From assembly GCF_913777625.1 (NCBI RefSeq), contig NZ_CAJYTI010000007.1, positions 26,576-90,575 of the forward strand: 64,000 nucleotides of DNA, given 5' to 3'. The position numbers and the translations under genes are program-made. This DNA comes from an uncultured Sphingomonas sp. Lineage in GTDB: Bacteria > Pseudomonadota > Alphaproteobacteria > Sphingomonadales > Sphingomonadaceae. This document shows, in pieces, positions 20,435-29,362 of the stretch. The notes beneath the pieces were generated by a model that was not told the origin of the DNA, did not search any database, and saw only the letters and a program-made list of their open reading frames with translations. Position 1 is the first letter of the stretch; each line of letters starts with the position of its first letter.

Positions 20435-20617
20435 TCAGGCGACGGGCTGGCCCGGAGTGATGCCGGGGTCGATGCTGGGCGTGGTCTCGGGTGCAGGCAC
20501 GTCGATATCGGGGCCGGGCGGAGCGATCTCGGGCGGCGGCCCGCCCGGCTGACCCGGATTCGGCGCGGGTGCTTCCGCAGGCGGCGTGGTAGGCTGGATG
20601 GGGGGCTCTACCGGCAT
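20435..20617 (-). CDS. Proline-rich mini-protein, function unknown
   Basis: 60 residues, about 40% proline, with repeated PxP and APxP steps and no hydrophobic segment. Its ribosome site, AGGAG 7 bp before ATG 20617, is one of the better ones in this region, which supports real translation. 18 bp ahead of the next small gene. Low-complexity sequence prevents any family assignment. Confidence 0.55.
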   Translation of the reverse strand: MPVEPPIQPTTPPAEAPAPNPGQPGGPPPEIAPPGPDIDVPAPETTPSIDPGITPGQPVA

Positions 20618-20729
20618 GAAACTTCTCCTGTTCGTTTCAGCTCCAACGCCTCGCGACACCCAAACGTTGCTTCGTGCTTGCCCCCAACCCCATGACTGCT
20701 ATAGAGCCCGCCGACCGGCGGTGTCCCCT

Positions 20730-20814
20730 GCGGGCGTGGCGGAACTGGTAGACGCGCTGGATTTAGGTTCCAGTATCGAAAGATGTGGGGGTTCGACTCC
20801 CTTCGCCCGCACCA
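20730..20814 (+). tRNA. tRNA-Leu (anticodon UAG)
   Basis: 85 nt including an encoded CCA. The acceptor stem GCGGGCG pairs with CGCCCGC. The anticodon stem CTGGA/TCCAG encloses loop TTTAGGT with anticodon TAG. A long variable arm (typical class II tRNA-Leu) and the T-loop GGTTCGACTCC are present. Lies 58 bp upstream of tig. Confidence 0.97.
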
Positions 20815-20872
20815 GTCCTCGCGGCTGATGTGTGGTACACCGCAATTCCGAATTCTTTTAGAAAGCGTGAGA

Positions 20873-22480
20873 ATGCAGACTGTCGAGACGTTGAACGAGG
20901 GCCTGAAGCGCGCCTTCACGCTGAAGATCACCGCCCAGGAAATCGACTCGAAGGTCGATGCCGAGGTCAAGCGGGTCGCGCCGCAGATTCGCATGCCGGG
21001 CTTCCGCCCGGGCAAGGTGCCGACCAATCTGGTCCGCAAGATGCACGGCGAAGCGCTCGCGCAGGACGCGCTCAACAGCTCGATCCAGGACGGCATCCAG
21101 CAGCTGATCGCCGATCACAAGCTGCGCCCGGCAATGCAGCCCTCGGTCAGCCTCGAGGGCGACTATGCCCCGGGCGGCGACGCGGAAGTGAAGGTCGAGC
21201 TGGAAGTGCTCCCGGACGTTCCGACGCCCTCGATCGACGGCCTGAAGCTCGAGCGCCTGACCGTGCCGGTCAAGGACGAGGAAGTGCAGGAGCAGCTCCA
21301 GCAGCTCGCCAACCAGCAGAAGCGCTTCGACGATGCGGCCGAGGGCCATGCGGCGACCAAGGGCGACCAGGTCGTCATGGACTTCGTCGGCAAGGTCGAC
21401 GGCGTCGCCTTTGACGGCGGCACCGGCGAGGGCATGGCCGTCGAGCTCGGCTCGGGCCGCCTGATCCCGGGCTTCGAGGAGCAGCTCGAAGGCGTGAAGG
21501 TCGGCGACGAGAAGCAGCTCAACGTCACTTTCCCGGAAGATTACGGCGCCAAGGATCTGGCCGGCAAGGCCGCGACCTTCGACGTCAAGATCACCGCCGT
21601 GCAGACCGCCGGCGAGACCAAGATCGACGACGACATGGCGAAGGCGTTCGGCCTCCAGGACCTGGAGCAGCTGACCGGCCTGCTGAAGGGCCAGATCGAG
21701 CAGCAGCTCAACGGCCTGACCCGCACCCACATGAAGCGCAAGCTGCTCGACCAGCTCGCCGCCGGCCATGACTTCCCGGTCCCGCCGTCGATGGTGGAAG
21801 CCGAGTTCGACCAGATCTGGCACCAGCTCGTCCACGAGACCGAGCATGAGGAAGATCCGGCCGCGGCCCTGGCCGAGCTGGAAGGCGAGCGCGACGAATA
21901 TCGTGCAATCGCCGAGCGCCGCGTGCGCCTGGGCCTGCTGCTCAGCGAGATCGGCACCGCCAACGGCGTCGAAGTGACCGCGCAGGAAATGAACCGCCTG
22001 ATCGCGCAGGCCGCTCAGCAGTACGGCCCGCAGGATCGCCAGCGCTTCATCCAGTATGTCCAGCAGGAGCCGATGGCAGCTGCCCAGCTGCGCGCCCCGC
22101 TGTTCGAGGACAAGGTCGTCGACTTCCTGTTCGACAAGGCCGAGATCACCGATCGCGAAGTGACCAAGGAAGAGCTGGAAGCCGCGATCGAGAGCGAAGA
22201 CGGTTTCGCCTCGGGCACCCACGTCCACGATCACGACAACCACAAGCCGAAGAAGGGCAAGAAGGCCGAGGCTTCGGACGAGGCCGGTGAGGACGCCAAG
22301 CCTGCCAAGAAGCCGGCTGCCAAGAAGGCCAAGGCCGAAGACGCCGAGCCGGCCGCCGAGGGCGATGCCGAACCGGTGAAGAAGCCGGCCAAGAAGGCTG
22401 CGAAGGCCGAAGGCGAGGGCGAGGAAGCCGCGCCGAAGCCGAAAAAGGCAGCGGCCAAGAAGAAGGCCGACGCCGAGTGA
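20873..22480 (+). CDS. tig: Trigger factor (ribosome-associated chaperone and prolyl isomerase)
   Basis: 535 residues. N-terminal ribosome-binding domain with the signature GFRPGKVP (about 42-49), a central FKBP-type isomerase domain (about 160-245, GDQVVMDFVGKVDG) and the helical C-domain. The last ~90 residues are an extra, Lys/Ala/Glu-rich tail with a short HVHDHDNH segment, not present in typical 430-450-residue trigger factors. The start is placed at MQTVETLN (20873); the frame stays open upstream through the tRNA. The usual clpP-clpX neighbours do not follow; a terminator does. Confidence 0.96.
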   Translation: MQTVETLNEGLKRAFTLKITAQEIDSKVDAEVKRVAPQIRMPGFRPGKVPTNLVRKMHGEALAQDALNSSIQDGIQQLIADHKLRPAMQPSVSLEGDYAPGGDAEVKVELEVLPDVPTPSIDGLKLERLTVPVKDEEVQEQLQQLANQQKRFDDAAEGHAATKGDQVVMDFVGKVDGVAFDGGTGEGMAVELGSGRLIPGFEEQLEGVKVGDEKQLNVTFPEDYGAKDLAGKAATFDVKITAVQTAGETKIDDDMAKAFGLQDLEQLTGLLKGQIEQQLNGLTRTHMKRKLLDQLAAGHDFPVPPSMVEAEFDQIWHQLVHETEHEEDPAAALAELEGERDEYRAIAERRVRLGLLLSEIGTANGVEVTAQEMNRLIAQAAQQYGPQDRQRFIQYVQQEPMAAAQLRAPLFEDKVVDFLFDKAEITDREVTKEELEAAIESEDGFASGTHVHDHDNHKPKKGKKAEASDEAGEDAKPAKKPAAKKAKAEDAEPAAEGDAEPVKKPAKKAAKAEGEGEEAAPKPKKAAAKKKADAE

Positions 22481-22484
22481 TCTG

Positions 22485-22517
22485 AAAGGGGCCGGAACGA
22501 ACGTTCCGGCCCTTTTT
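22485..22517 (+). terminator. Rho-independent terminator of tig
   Basis: An 11-bp perfect stem, GGGCCGGAACG (22489-22499) with CGTTCCGGCCC (22502-22512), followed by TTTTT and preceded by AAA. Starts 4 bases after the tig stop. Confidence 0.92.
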
Positions 22518-22530
22518 CTTTGAGGGTCTT

Positions 22531-22674
22531 CCATCCTCCCCTGGAAGGGCAGGTGGCGCGCGAAGCGCGACGGAGGGGTGTAGACGCCAGTGTGTCGTAC
22601 ACCTGCCCAGCCGGGACACCCCTCCACCACCGCCCGTGGCGGCGGTCCCCCTCCTCCTCCGGGGGAGAATATTC
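22531..22674. repeat. Palindrome-bounded intergenic repeat, copy C (diverged)
   Basis: About 144 bp with CATCCTCCCC near the left end and GGGGGAGAATATTC near the right end. Internal segments include GGAGGGGTG and CCCCTCCACCACCG, recalling copies A and B. More diverged than those two. It lies between the tig terminator and the stop of the convergent GH30 gene. Confidence 0.65.
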
Positions 22675-22678
22675 AGAC

Positions 22679-24169
22679 TCAGCGCAGCGCCACTACCAGC
22701 GTCGTGATGGCCCCGGGCTCCGCCAGCGCCACCGCCTGCACCGCCGCCGCATCGTGCGTCGCGTCGGTCACGATCCGCTCGACCACCCGCGCACCCGCCA
22801 CGCCGATACGCAGCTGTCGCGGCACCACGCCGCCATTGACGTGCACCAGCACCAGCCGCTTGCCGTCGGGCGCCACCGCGCCGACCGTGTCGTCGTCGTC
22901 CACCGGCACCAGCCGATAGCCCGGCCGGATGTAGCGGCTGAACTGCGCCATCGCCCAATATTTGCGGGTGAGGTGGATCGGATGCGCGCTGGCGTCGGCG
23001 GGGGTATAGGCCATCTTCACCAGCCCCCAGTTGCTGCCGCCTGCGCTGCCGTCGCCCTTGTCGCTGCTCTGGCGCTCCACCGCCTGCCAGAACACCCAGG
23101 CGACCGGCTCCAGCCGCTTGAGGTCGTGGACGACATGCTCGGCGAAGGCCAGCGGCGAGGCCATGCCGTCGAAATTCTCCGGGTCCTTGTCGAGCGGGGT
23201 GTCGTTCTCGCTCATCCACAGCCGGATGCCGTGCGCGCGGGCGATGTCGCGCACCGCGGTCTGGTGGATGGTGCCGTAGCTGTGGACGTTGAGCTGGCCG
23301 ATCCGCGCCCGCGTCGCCGCCGGATAGCCCTGCCAGTCGCGAACGAAGAGGTGCGAATTGGTCTCGTCCGGCGCGGCGATCACGGTTTTCAGGCCATGGG
23401 CCTTGAGCGCACGATCGGCGGCATCGATCATCATCGCCTGCCGCGCCGGGCTCCAGTGCGCGCCCTCCTGGGTATTGGCGGCGAACCAATAGTCGGTGTT
23501 CGGCTCGTTCACCGGCGACAGCGTGCGAAAGGTGATGCCGTGTGCCTGTTGCAGCCTGTCCACCACGATCGCCAGATACTCGGCGAAGCGCGCTTCCTGG
23601 CCGGGGCGGAGGTTGTCGTCGGTGCCCTTCTCGGCGCCCGAGACCTTGCCGCTGACGGTCATGAACCAGGGCGGAGAGTTGGAAAAGGCCTCGAAGATCG
23701 GCGCCTTCACCCGGCGGCGGATCGCATCCAGCCACCAGCGCTGGTTGGCATCGGCCGACCAGTCCCACATCGCCGGATCGGCGGGGTTCCACCAGTCCGT
23801 GCCCGTAGCGCCTGCGGGACGGCGCCAGAAGCCTGGCACATCCGCGCCAGGCCGAAGATAGGGCTTGGTCTCGGGTGCGTCGCCGCCGCCGATATTGTAC
23901 CGCGCGATCGTCCAGCCGAGCCCCTGGGGTCCATAGAACAGGTCGGCGAGCTTCTCGCGCACCGGATCGGGATAGCCGCCGGTGACGTGGGCGAACCAGG
24001 CAAGCGCGGTGCCCCAGCCCTCGAAGGGTTGACCCGGCCGCTGGAGATCGGGCCGTAGCGTCACCGTCACCGTCACCGCCGGCTCGGCGGCAGGGGGCGG
24101 GGGGATGGTCTGTGCGAGCGCGGTGGGGGAGGCTGCCAGCAGCAGCGACAGGGCAAAAGTACGGATCAT
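22679..24169 (-). CDS. GH30-family glycoside hydrolase, probable endo-beta-1,6-galactanase
   Basis: 496 residues. Signal peptide cut near LAQ (residue 20). TIM-barrel enzyme of the GH30 type: the opening FEGWGTALAWFAHVTGG, acid/base Glu222 in LSPVNEPNTDYW followed by NTQEGAHW, and nucleophile Glu321 in LWMSENDT. The EGWGT...W opening and the NEP...YW...QEG signature resemble the GH30 subfamily of endo-beta-1,6-galactanases, so cleavage of beta-1,6-linked galactan side chains is the best guess. Another exo- or endo-specificity in GH30 is not excluded. Start overlaps the GH27 stop by 4 bp. Confidence 0.83.
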   Translation of the reverse strand: MIRTFALSLLLAASPTALAQTIPPPPAAEPAVTVTVTLRPDLQRPGQPFEGWGTALAWFAHVTGGYPDPVREKLADLFYGPQGLGWTIARYNIGGGDAPETKPYLRPGADVPGFWRRPAGATGTDWWNPADPAMWDWSADANQRWWLDAIRRRVKAPIFEAFSNSPPWFMTVSGKVSGAEKGTDDNLRPGQEARFAEYLAIVVDRLQQAHGITFRTLSPVNEPNTDYWFAANTQEGAHWSPARQAMMIDAADRALKAHGLKTVIAAPDETNSHLFVRDWQGYPAATRARIGQLNVHSYGTIHQTAVRDIARAHGIRLWMSENDTPLDKDPENFDGMASPLAFAEHVVHDLKRLEPVAWVFWQAVERQSSDKGDGSAGGSNWGLVKMAYTPADASAHPIHLTRKYWAMAQFSRYIRPGYRLVPVDDDDTVGAVAPDGKRLVLVHVNGGVVPRQLRIGVAGARVVERIVTDATHDAAAVQAVALAEPGAITTLVVALR

Positions 24170-25521
24170 GCCGGGATCACTCGGTAGAGGGCGGCACCAT
24201 GGGGCGGCAGCGTGCGGGTGAGGCGGAGCGGGCTGGGTCCTTCGTCCTTGCCCTCCCACAGGTTGCGGACCTGCACCCTGCCTGACAGGCCGAGCAGCCG
24301 CAGGTCGAACGCCGCCTCGCCAGTCTTTTCGCCCGTGTTGAACAGCGCGACATAGTGGCCGCCGGTGTTTGCACGCGCGGTCCACACCCGGCGATCGTCG
24401 GCGACGAACCAGGGCCGGTTGTCGCTGCTCGCCTGGTTCACGGCGAGCACCTCGCGGTTGGTGAGCAGCGCGCGGGTGGGCGCATCGAGATGGCGCAGGT
24501 CGCCGCCCATGATCAGCGGCGAGCGCGCGATCGACCACAGGGTCATCAGCGTACGCTGCTCGTCGGGCGTGAACTTGGTGTCGCGCTGCCCGAGGGCGAG
24601 CCGACCGAGCGGCAGCATGTCGGCGTCGGGCCAGGCGCCGGGGCGGGCGTGGGGGCTCCAATTCGCGAGCCGGGTGAACTGCGCCTCCAGCATCTTCCAG
24701 TCGTCCCAGAAATCGTCGGAGATGCGCCACATCTGCGCGTGCCGGGCAACATGGTCGGCACGCGGCACGGGCGTTTCGCCGGGCGAGAGGCTTAGCAGGA
24801 TCGGCCGCCCGCTCGCCTTGATCGCCTTGGCCGCCGCCTCGATTTCGGGGGCATGGGCGTCATAGGGCCGGCTCATGTCGTCCATCTTGACGAAGTCGAC
24901 GCCCCAGGCGGCGAGCAGCGCGAAGACACTGTCATAATAGGCCTGGGCGCCGGACTTGCGCATGTCGACGCCGTACATGTCCGGGTTCCACGGGCAGATG
25001 CTCGACCTGTCGGCAATATCGGCGGCGCGGATGCCGGTGGTGCCGAGCACTGGCAGGTTCCGCTCCACCGCCAGCCTGGGAATGCCGCGCATCAGGTGCA
25101 CGCCGAACTTCATGCCGAGCGCATGGACCTTGGCTGCGATCGTCGCGAAGCCCTTGCCGTTCGCGGCGGAGGGGAAGCGGTTGGGCGCGGGGAGCAGGCG
25201 GCCATATGCATCCAATGTCGGCGCCGGCTTCGCGCTATAGGTGTAGCTGCTCGCCTCGGGCTCGTACCATTGGATGTCGATGGTGAAGATCGTGTAGCCG
25301 AACGGCAGTAGCTCGCGCGCCTGGATCGTCGCGGTCTCCAGCGCCTGCGCTTCCGTGATGGTCGTGGCAAAGCTGTTCCAGCTGTTCCAGCCCATTGGCG
25401 GGGTAGGGGCCAGCAGCGGGGTCTTGGCAGTGGCGCCGGCGGCGGGCGCAGCGGCCAAGCCTCCCAGCACAGCCGCACCCTGTAGAAGACCGCGCCGATC
25501 GATGTGAGTGCCTTCGCGCAT
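24166..25521 (-). CDS. GH27-family alpha-galactosidase (or beta-L-arabinopyranosidase)
   Basis: 451 residues. The N-terminus has a twin-arginine-like signal (Arg9-Arg10, GLLQGAAVLGG), so folded export is likely. GH27 marks: PPMGWNSWNSF (41-51), nucleophile Asp214 in DFVKMDDM, and acid/base Asp269/270 in WRISDDFW. C-terminal beta-sandwich from about 370. Would remove terminal alpha-galactose or the stereochemically similar beta-L-arabinopyranose. GGGAGG precedes the ATG, with an operator-like palindrome just upstream. First gene of a two-gene operon with the GH30 gene. Confidence 0.88.
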   Translation of the reverse strand: MREGTHIDRRGLLQGAAVLGGLAAAPAAGATAKTPLLAPTPPMGWNSWNSFATTITEAQALETATIQARELLPFGYTIFTIDIQWYEPEASSYTYSAKPAPTLDAYGRLLPAPNRFPSAANGKGFATIAAKVHALGMKFGVHLMRGIPRLAVERNLPVLGTTGIRAADIADRSSICPWNPDMYGVDMRKSGAQAYYDSVFALLAAWGVDFVKMDDMSRPYDAHAPEIEAAAKAIKASGRPILLSLSPGETPVPRADHVARHAQMWRISDDFWDDWKMLEAQFTRLANWSPHARPGAWPDADMLPLGRLALGQRDTKFTPDEQRTLMTLWSIARSPLIMGGDLRHLDAPTRALLTNREVLAVNQASSDNRPWFVADDRRVWTARANTGGHYVALFNTGEKTGEAAFDLRLLGLSGRVQVRNLWEGKDEGPSPLRLTRTLPPHGAALYRVIPA

Positions 25522-25536
25522 CCGTGCCTCCCTTTT

Positions 25537-25547
25537 TTGTCTGACTA
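25537..25547 (-). promoter_or_regulatory. Operator-like palindrome in front of the GH27-GH30 operon
   Basis: TTGTCTGACTA, a close match to the perfect palindrome TTGTCAGACAA at 26400. It lies 16-26 bp upstream of the GH27 start, just beyond the GGGAGG ribosome site. A bound repressor here would block initiation or elongation. Proposed target of the GntR protein encoded directly upstream. Confidence 0.55.
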
Positions 25548-25580
25548 AACAGCCGGGGAGGGAGCGTCAACGGAGTTGGC

Positions 25581-26288
25581 TCAGGGTTTCAGCGACAATT
25601 CGGTATCCTCGTGCGCCTGCAGGATCAGCGTGATGCACGCTGCCTTTGCGGCCTTGGCATCGCCATCGGTGATGGCCGAGAACAGGTCGCGGTGCAGCGG
25701 AATTGAGTCCCGCAACTGCTTCGCCTTACGCGCCTTGAACAGCGCGGTCGCGCGCACGGCGGTGCCGATGCTGCCGGAGAGGCTGACCAGCAGGTCGTTG
25801 CCGGTCGCCTCGAGCAGGATGTTGTGGAACTGCTGGTCGGCGGCCTGACCTTCCGCCGTGGCCAGCCCCATTTCCTCCATGATCTCCAGCGCGTGCCCCA
25901 TCCGCCCGATCTGGCGGGTCGTGCGGCACGTCGCAGCGAGTTCTGCGGCGGCAGGCTCCACGATCATGCGGAGCTGGAACAGGTTCTCGACAAAGGCGAC
26001 CGGCGGTTCGGCCTCGAACATCCAGGCGAGGATGTCCGGATCGAGCAGGTTCCAGTCGCCGCGGTTGCGGATCCGGGTGCCGGCCTTGGGCCGGCTCTCG
26101 ATCAAGCCTTTTGCTGCCAAAATGCGCAGCGCCTCGCGCACCACGCTGCGGGAAACCGCGCGGGTCTCCGCCAGCTCGAATTCGCCCGGCAATATAGCCC
26201 CGGGAGGGTACGTGCCGGTAACGATCGCGATCCCCAGTGTGCGCGCGATCGATCGATGTGCGGGGCTGCGCTTTTTCTCGCCTGCCAA
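25581..26288 (-). CDS. GntR-family (FCD domain) transcriptional regulator
   Basis: 235 residues. Winged helix at about 10-75 (LGIAIVTGTYPPGAILPGEFELAE in part, SRSVVREALRILAAKGLIESR) and an FCD ligand-binding domain at about 95-225 with metal/ligand residues around LRMIVEPAAAELAA and LHRDLFSAI. Such regulators are usually repressors relieved by sugars or sugar acids. It starts with TTG (26288) after GGGGGA. It lies between the two divergent arms of the carbohydrate locus, and matching palindromes flank it on both sides. Confidence 0.92.
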   Translation of the reverse strand: MAGEKKRSPAHRSIARTLGIAIVTGTYPPGAILPGEFELAETRAVSRSVVREALRILAAKGLIESRPKAGTRIRNRGDWNLLDPDILAWMFEAEPPVAFVENLFQLRMIVEPAAAELAATCRTTRQIGRMGHALEIMEEMGLATAEGQAADQQFHNILLEATGNDLLVSLSGSIGTAVRATALFKARKAKQLRDSIPLHRDLFSAITDGDAKAAKAACITLILQAHEDTELSLKP

Positions 26289-26373
26289 TCCTGTTCCCCC
26301 TGCTTTCCCGACCGATCTTGGTCGCTCTTCGCCCTCGACACCACCCAGGAAATGAACGCAACGCGAATCATAC

Positions 26374-26410
26374 TTGTCTTACAATTGAAGCTCGGTATAT
26401 TGTCAGACAA
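26374..26410 (+). promoter_or_regulatory. Receptor promoter with paired operator palindromes
   Basis: Candidate -35 TTGTCT (26374-26379), 16-bp spacer, and -10 TATATT (26396-26401). The -35 lies inside TTGTCTTACAA (26374-26384), an imperfect palindrome. The -10 overlaps the start of TTGTCAGACAA (26400-26410), a perfect 11-bp palindrome. The two sites are 26 bp apart centre to centre. This is a classical layout for repression by a dimeric regulator, here most likely the divergent GntR protein. Confidence 0.65.
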
Positions 26411-26466
26411 CTGGTCGAGGCACGCGCGAAGGCGCGGCACGCAGGCCAGGGATGAGGGAGGATCAG

Positions 26467-29262
26467 ATGAGGGTGAACACGCGAATTTCGTTGTTTGGCG
26501 CGTCCGTGATCGCGCTTGCCGTCGCAGGTTCGGCGCCGGCCTTTGCCCAGCAACAGGGCGGCGCGCAGGCGGGAGACCAGGGCCCGGAAGAAATCGTCGT
26601 CACCGGCGTGCGCGAGAGCCTTCGCTCCGCTGCTGCGCTGAAGCGCAATGCCGACCAGATCGTCGATTCGGTGCAGGCGCAGGACATCGGCAAGCTGCCG
26701 GACGCGAACACCACCGAAGCGCTGCAGCGGATCACCGGCGTGCAGATCCAGCGTCGCTACGGCGAGGGCGCGACCGACTTCGACCACCGCACCCAGCCGG
26801 CGATCACCGTGCGCGGCCTCACCCAGGTGCAGAATTTCCTCGACGGCCGCGCGGTCTATTCCGCGTCGGGCGGCCGCGCGTTCGACCTGGAAGGCGTGCC
26901 GCCGGAACTGCTTTCGGGCATCGACGTCTATAAGAATGCGCCCGCCAACATCATCGAAGGCGGCGTGGGCGGCGCGGTCAATCTGCGCACCCGCAAGCCG
27001 TTCGATTCCCCCGGCCAGGTGATCAGCGCCACCGTTCGCGGCAACTATTACGACCGCGCCGACAAGCCCGGCTATGCCGTGTCGGGCCTGTACAGCAACC
27101 GCTTCAAGGTGGGCGAGGGCGAACTCGGCGTGCTGATCAACGCCGTCTATTCCAAGAGCCAGTATCGCCAGGACGGTCTGCTGATCGGCCCGTTCGACAC
27201 GGTGGCGCCGGGCTCGATCGCGGGTGCGCCGGCGAATGCGCAGATCCCCTACGGCCCCGAAATCTACGACGACAAGGGCGATCGCAAGCGCCTGGGCGTC
27301 GCCGGCGCGATCCAGTGGAAGCCCAGCGACGCGCTGCTGATCACGGCGCAGGCGCAGGTGACCAAATACTGGTTCAACCGCACCGGCGCCTATTATTACG
27401 ATTACAGCAACCGCTCGAACATCCGCGACGCCAACGGCAATGTCACCAGCTACGGCACGGCGCCGGCGCCGGGGGCGACCTTCACCTTCAACAAGGAAGG
27501 CTATGCGACCAGCGGCACGCTGGCGCCGATCGCGTTCGAAACCGGCCGCTACGACCAGCAATTGTGGAGCGCGAGCAAGAACTTCACGCTGAACGCCGCC
27601 TGGAAGCCGACCGACCGGCTCAAGGTCAATTTCGACGCGCAGTATCTCCATTCCTATTACAATGCCGATCGCAACGGCCATGTGCTGTCGATGTACACCC
27701 AGTCGGGCCAGACCTCGCTGACCACGCCGCACCCGCTGACCGTCGATTTCGACCTGCGCGGCAAGTATCCGCGGTGGGACGTGCAGCAGCAGGGCGTGCT
27801 CAACAACCCGGCGAACTACACCACGCCCTATATCGCGGACTCGCTGCAGCGGAACGATGCCGATACCTATGCCCTCGCATCCGACCTCGAATACGATCTC
27901 GAGGGCGGCTTCCTGAAGAAGCTGCGCGGCGGCCTGCGATATGCCGACAACAGCATCGACCTGCGCGGTACCTGGCACGGCGTGTGCGTGACGGCACTCG
28001 GTGCGGACCCCAGCTGCAGCGCGCCGGCGGGTACGCCGCTGGTGCCGCTGAGCAAGAACCCGCAGCTGGCGATGCCGGGGCCGTCCAAGAACTGGTTCGA
28101 CGGCAACACCGTGAAGGGTGGCCTGCTCTACCCGGCGTTCCCGGCCGGCGACGGCGTCTGGGCGCAGACCAAGGCGCTGTACGCACTGCTCGGCGCGACG
28201 ACGCAGGACAGCTTCAAGCCGGGCGACCTCAACCACCAGACCGAGAAGACCTATACCGGCTGGGCGATCGCCGATTACGGCTTCGATATCGGCGGCGTCA
28301 GCTTCGACGGCGGCGTCGGCGTGCGCGTGGTGAAGACCAAGACCACCTCGGTCGGCACACAGTTCAACAATGACGGCACCTCGGCGCCGATCAGCCTGGG
28401 CAAGGACTATACCAAGGCGCTGCCCAGCTTTAACCTCCGCGCCAAGCTGACCGACACCTTCCAGATGCGCTTCGCCTATTCGAAGGGGCTGGCGCGGCCG
28501 AATTTCGATCAGCTTTCGACCAACCTGACGCTCAACAACCCGAACCAGATCAACCCGGTCACCGGCCATCCGAGCGCGAGTTCGGGCAACCCGCGGCTCA
28601 ACCCGATCCGGTCCGACAATTTCGACGTGACCGCCGAATGGTACTTCGCGCCGAGCGGGTCGCTCACCGGCGGCCTGTTCTACAAGAAGGTCAACGGCTT
28701 CCTTGCCGGCGGCATCGTCACGGGCGTGTTCAACGGCGTCACCTACGACATCAGCACCCAGGTCAATTCCGGCAACGGCACGGTGAAGGGCGCGGAGATC
28801 GGCTACAACCAGTTCTTCGATTTCCTGCCCGGGCCGCTGAGCGGGCTGGGGCTCCAGGCCAACTACACCTATGTCGACTCCAGCGTGACCAACCCCTTCG
28901 CGGTGGCGGGTACCAATACCCCGCAGCAGCTGCCGCTCGAGAAGCTGTCGAAGCACAGCTACAACATCGTCGGCCTGTACGAGAAGGGCCCGGTCACCGC
29001 GCGCGTGGCCTGGACCTGGCGCTCGAGCTATCTCGACCAGACCCAGGGCAGCGGTGCCAACGGCATCCCGCAATATGCCGCGCCCTATGCCTCGCTCGAT
29101 GCGTCGATCAGCGTGAACCTGACCAAGCAGATCGCGGTCTCGGCAGACGTGGTGAACCTCAACAACCGGATGAACCGGATCTACATCGGCACGCCATCCG
29201 CCCCGCTGCGGTACGAACTCAACGACCGGCGATTCGGCCTGTCGCTGCGGGCGACCTACTGA
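26467..29262 (+). CDS. TonB-dependent outer-membrane receptor (carbohydrate uptake)
   Basis: 931 residues. Signal peptide ending at APAFAQ (about residue 27), TonB-box-like region EEIVVTGVRESL, plug domain with IGKLPDANTTEALQRITGVQI, then a 22-strand barrel ending in an aromatic C-terminus (GLSLRATY). The plug wording is typical of the large sphingomonad/Caulobacter receptors linked to glycan use. GAGGGAGG precedes ATG 26467; an earlier ATG at 26452 lacks a ribosome site. Expected to import galactan- or arabinogalactan-derived oligosaccharides. No SusD-like partner is encoded. Confidence 0.94.
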   Translation: MRVNTRISLFGASVIALAVAGSAPAFAQQQGGAQAGDQGPEEIVVTGVRESLRSAAALKRNADQIVDSVQAQDIGKLPDANTTEALQRITGVQIQRRYGEGATDFDHRTQPAITVRGLTQVQNFLDGRAVYSASGGRAFDLEGVPPELLSGIDVYKNAPANIIEGGVGGAVNLRTRKPFDSPGQVISATVRGNYYDRADKPGYAVSGLYSNRFKVGEGELGVLINAVYSKSQYRQDGLLIGPFDTVAPGSIAGAPANAQIPYGPEIYDDKGDRKRLGVAGAIQWKPSDALLITAQAQVTKYWFNRTGAYYYDYSNRSNIRDANGNVTSYGTAPAPGATFTFNKEGYATSGTLAPIAFETGRYDQQLWSASKNFTLNAAWKPTDRLKVNFDAQYLHSYYNADRNGHVLSMYTQSGQTSLTTPHPLTVDFDLRGKYPRWDVQQQGVLNNPANYTTPYIADSLQRNDADTYALASDLEYDLEGGFLKKLRGGLRYADNSIDLRGTWHGVCVTALGADPSCSAPAGTPLVPLSKNPQLAMPGPSKNWFDGNTVKGGLLYPAFPAGDGVWAQTKALYALLGATTQDSFKPGDLNHQTEKTYTGWAIADYGFDIGGVSFDGGVGVRVVKTKTTSVGTQFNNDGTSAPISLGKDYTKALPSFNLRAKLTDTFQMRFAYSKGLARPNFDQLSTNLTLNNPNQINPVTGHPSASSGNPRLNPIRSDNFDVTAEWYFAPSGSLTGGLFYKKVNGFLAGGIVTGVFNGVTYDISTQVNSGNGTVKGAEIGYNQFFDFLPGPLSGLGLQANYTYVDSSVTNPFAVAGTNTPQQLPLEKLSKHSYNIVGLYEKGPVTARVAWTWRSSYLDQTQGSGANGIPQYAAPYASLDASISVNLTKQIAVSADVVNLNNRMNRIYIGTPSAPLRYELNDRRFGLSLRATY

Positions 29263-29362
29263 GCATCGCGGCCGGGGCGAGAGACCGCTCCGGCTGCGCT
29301 TTGTCGAAGGGGGCGCAGGTGACGATTCTTCGGAAGATCCTCGGTTACGGGCGGCGTGTTCC

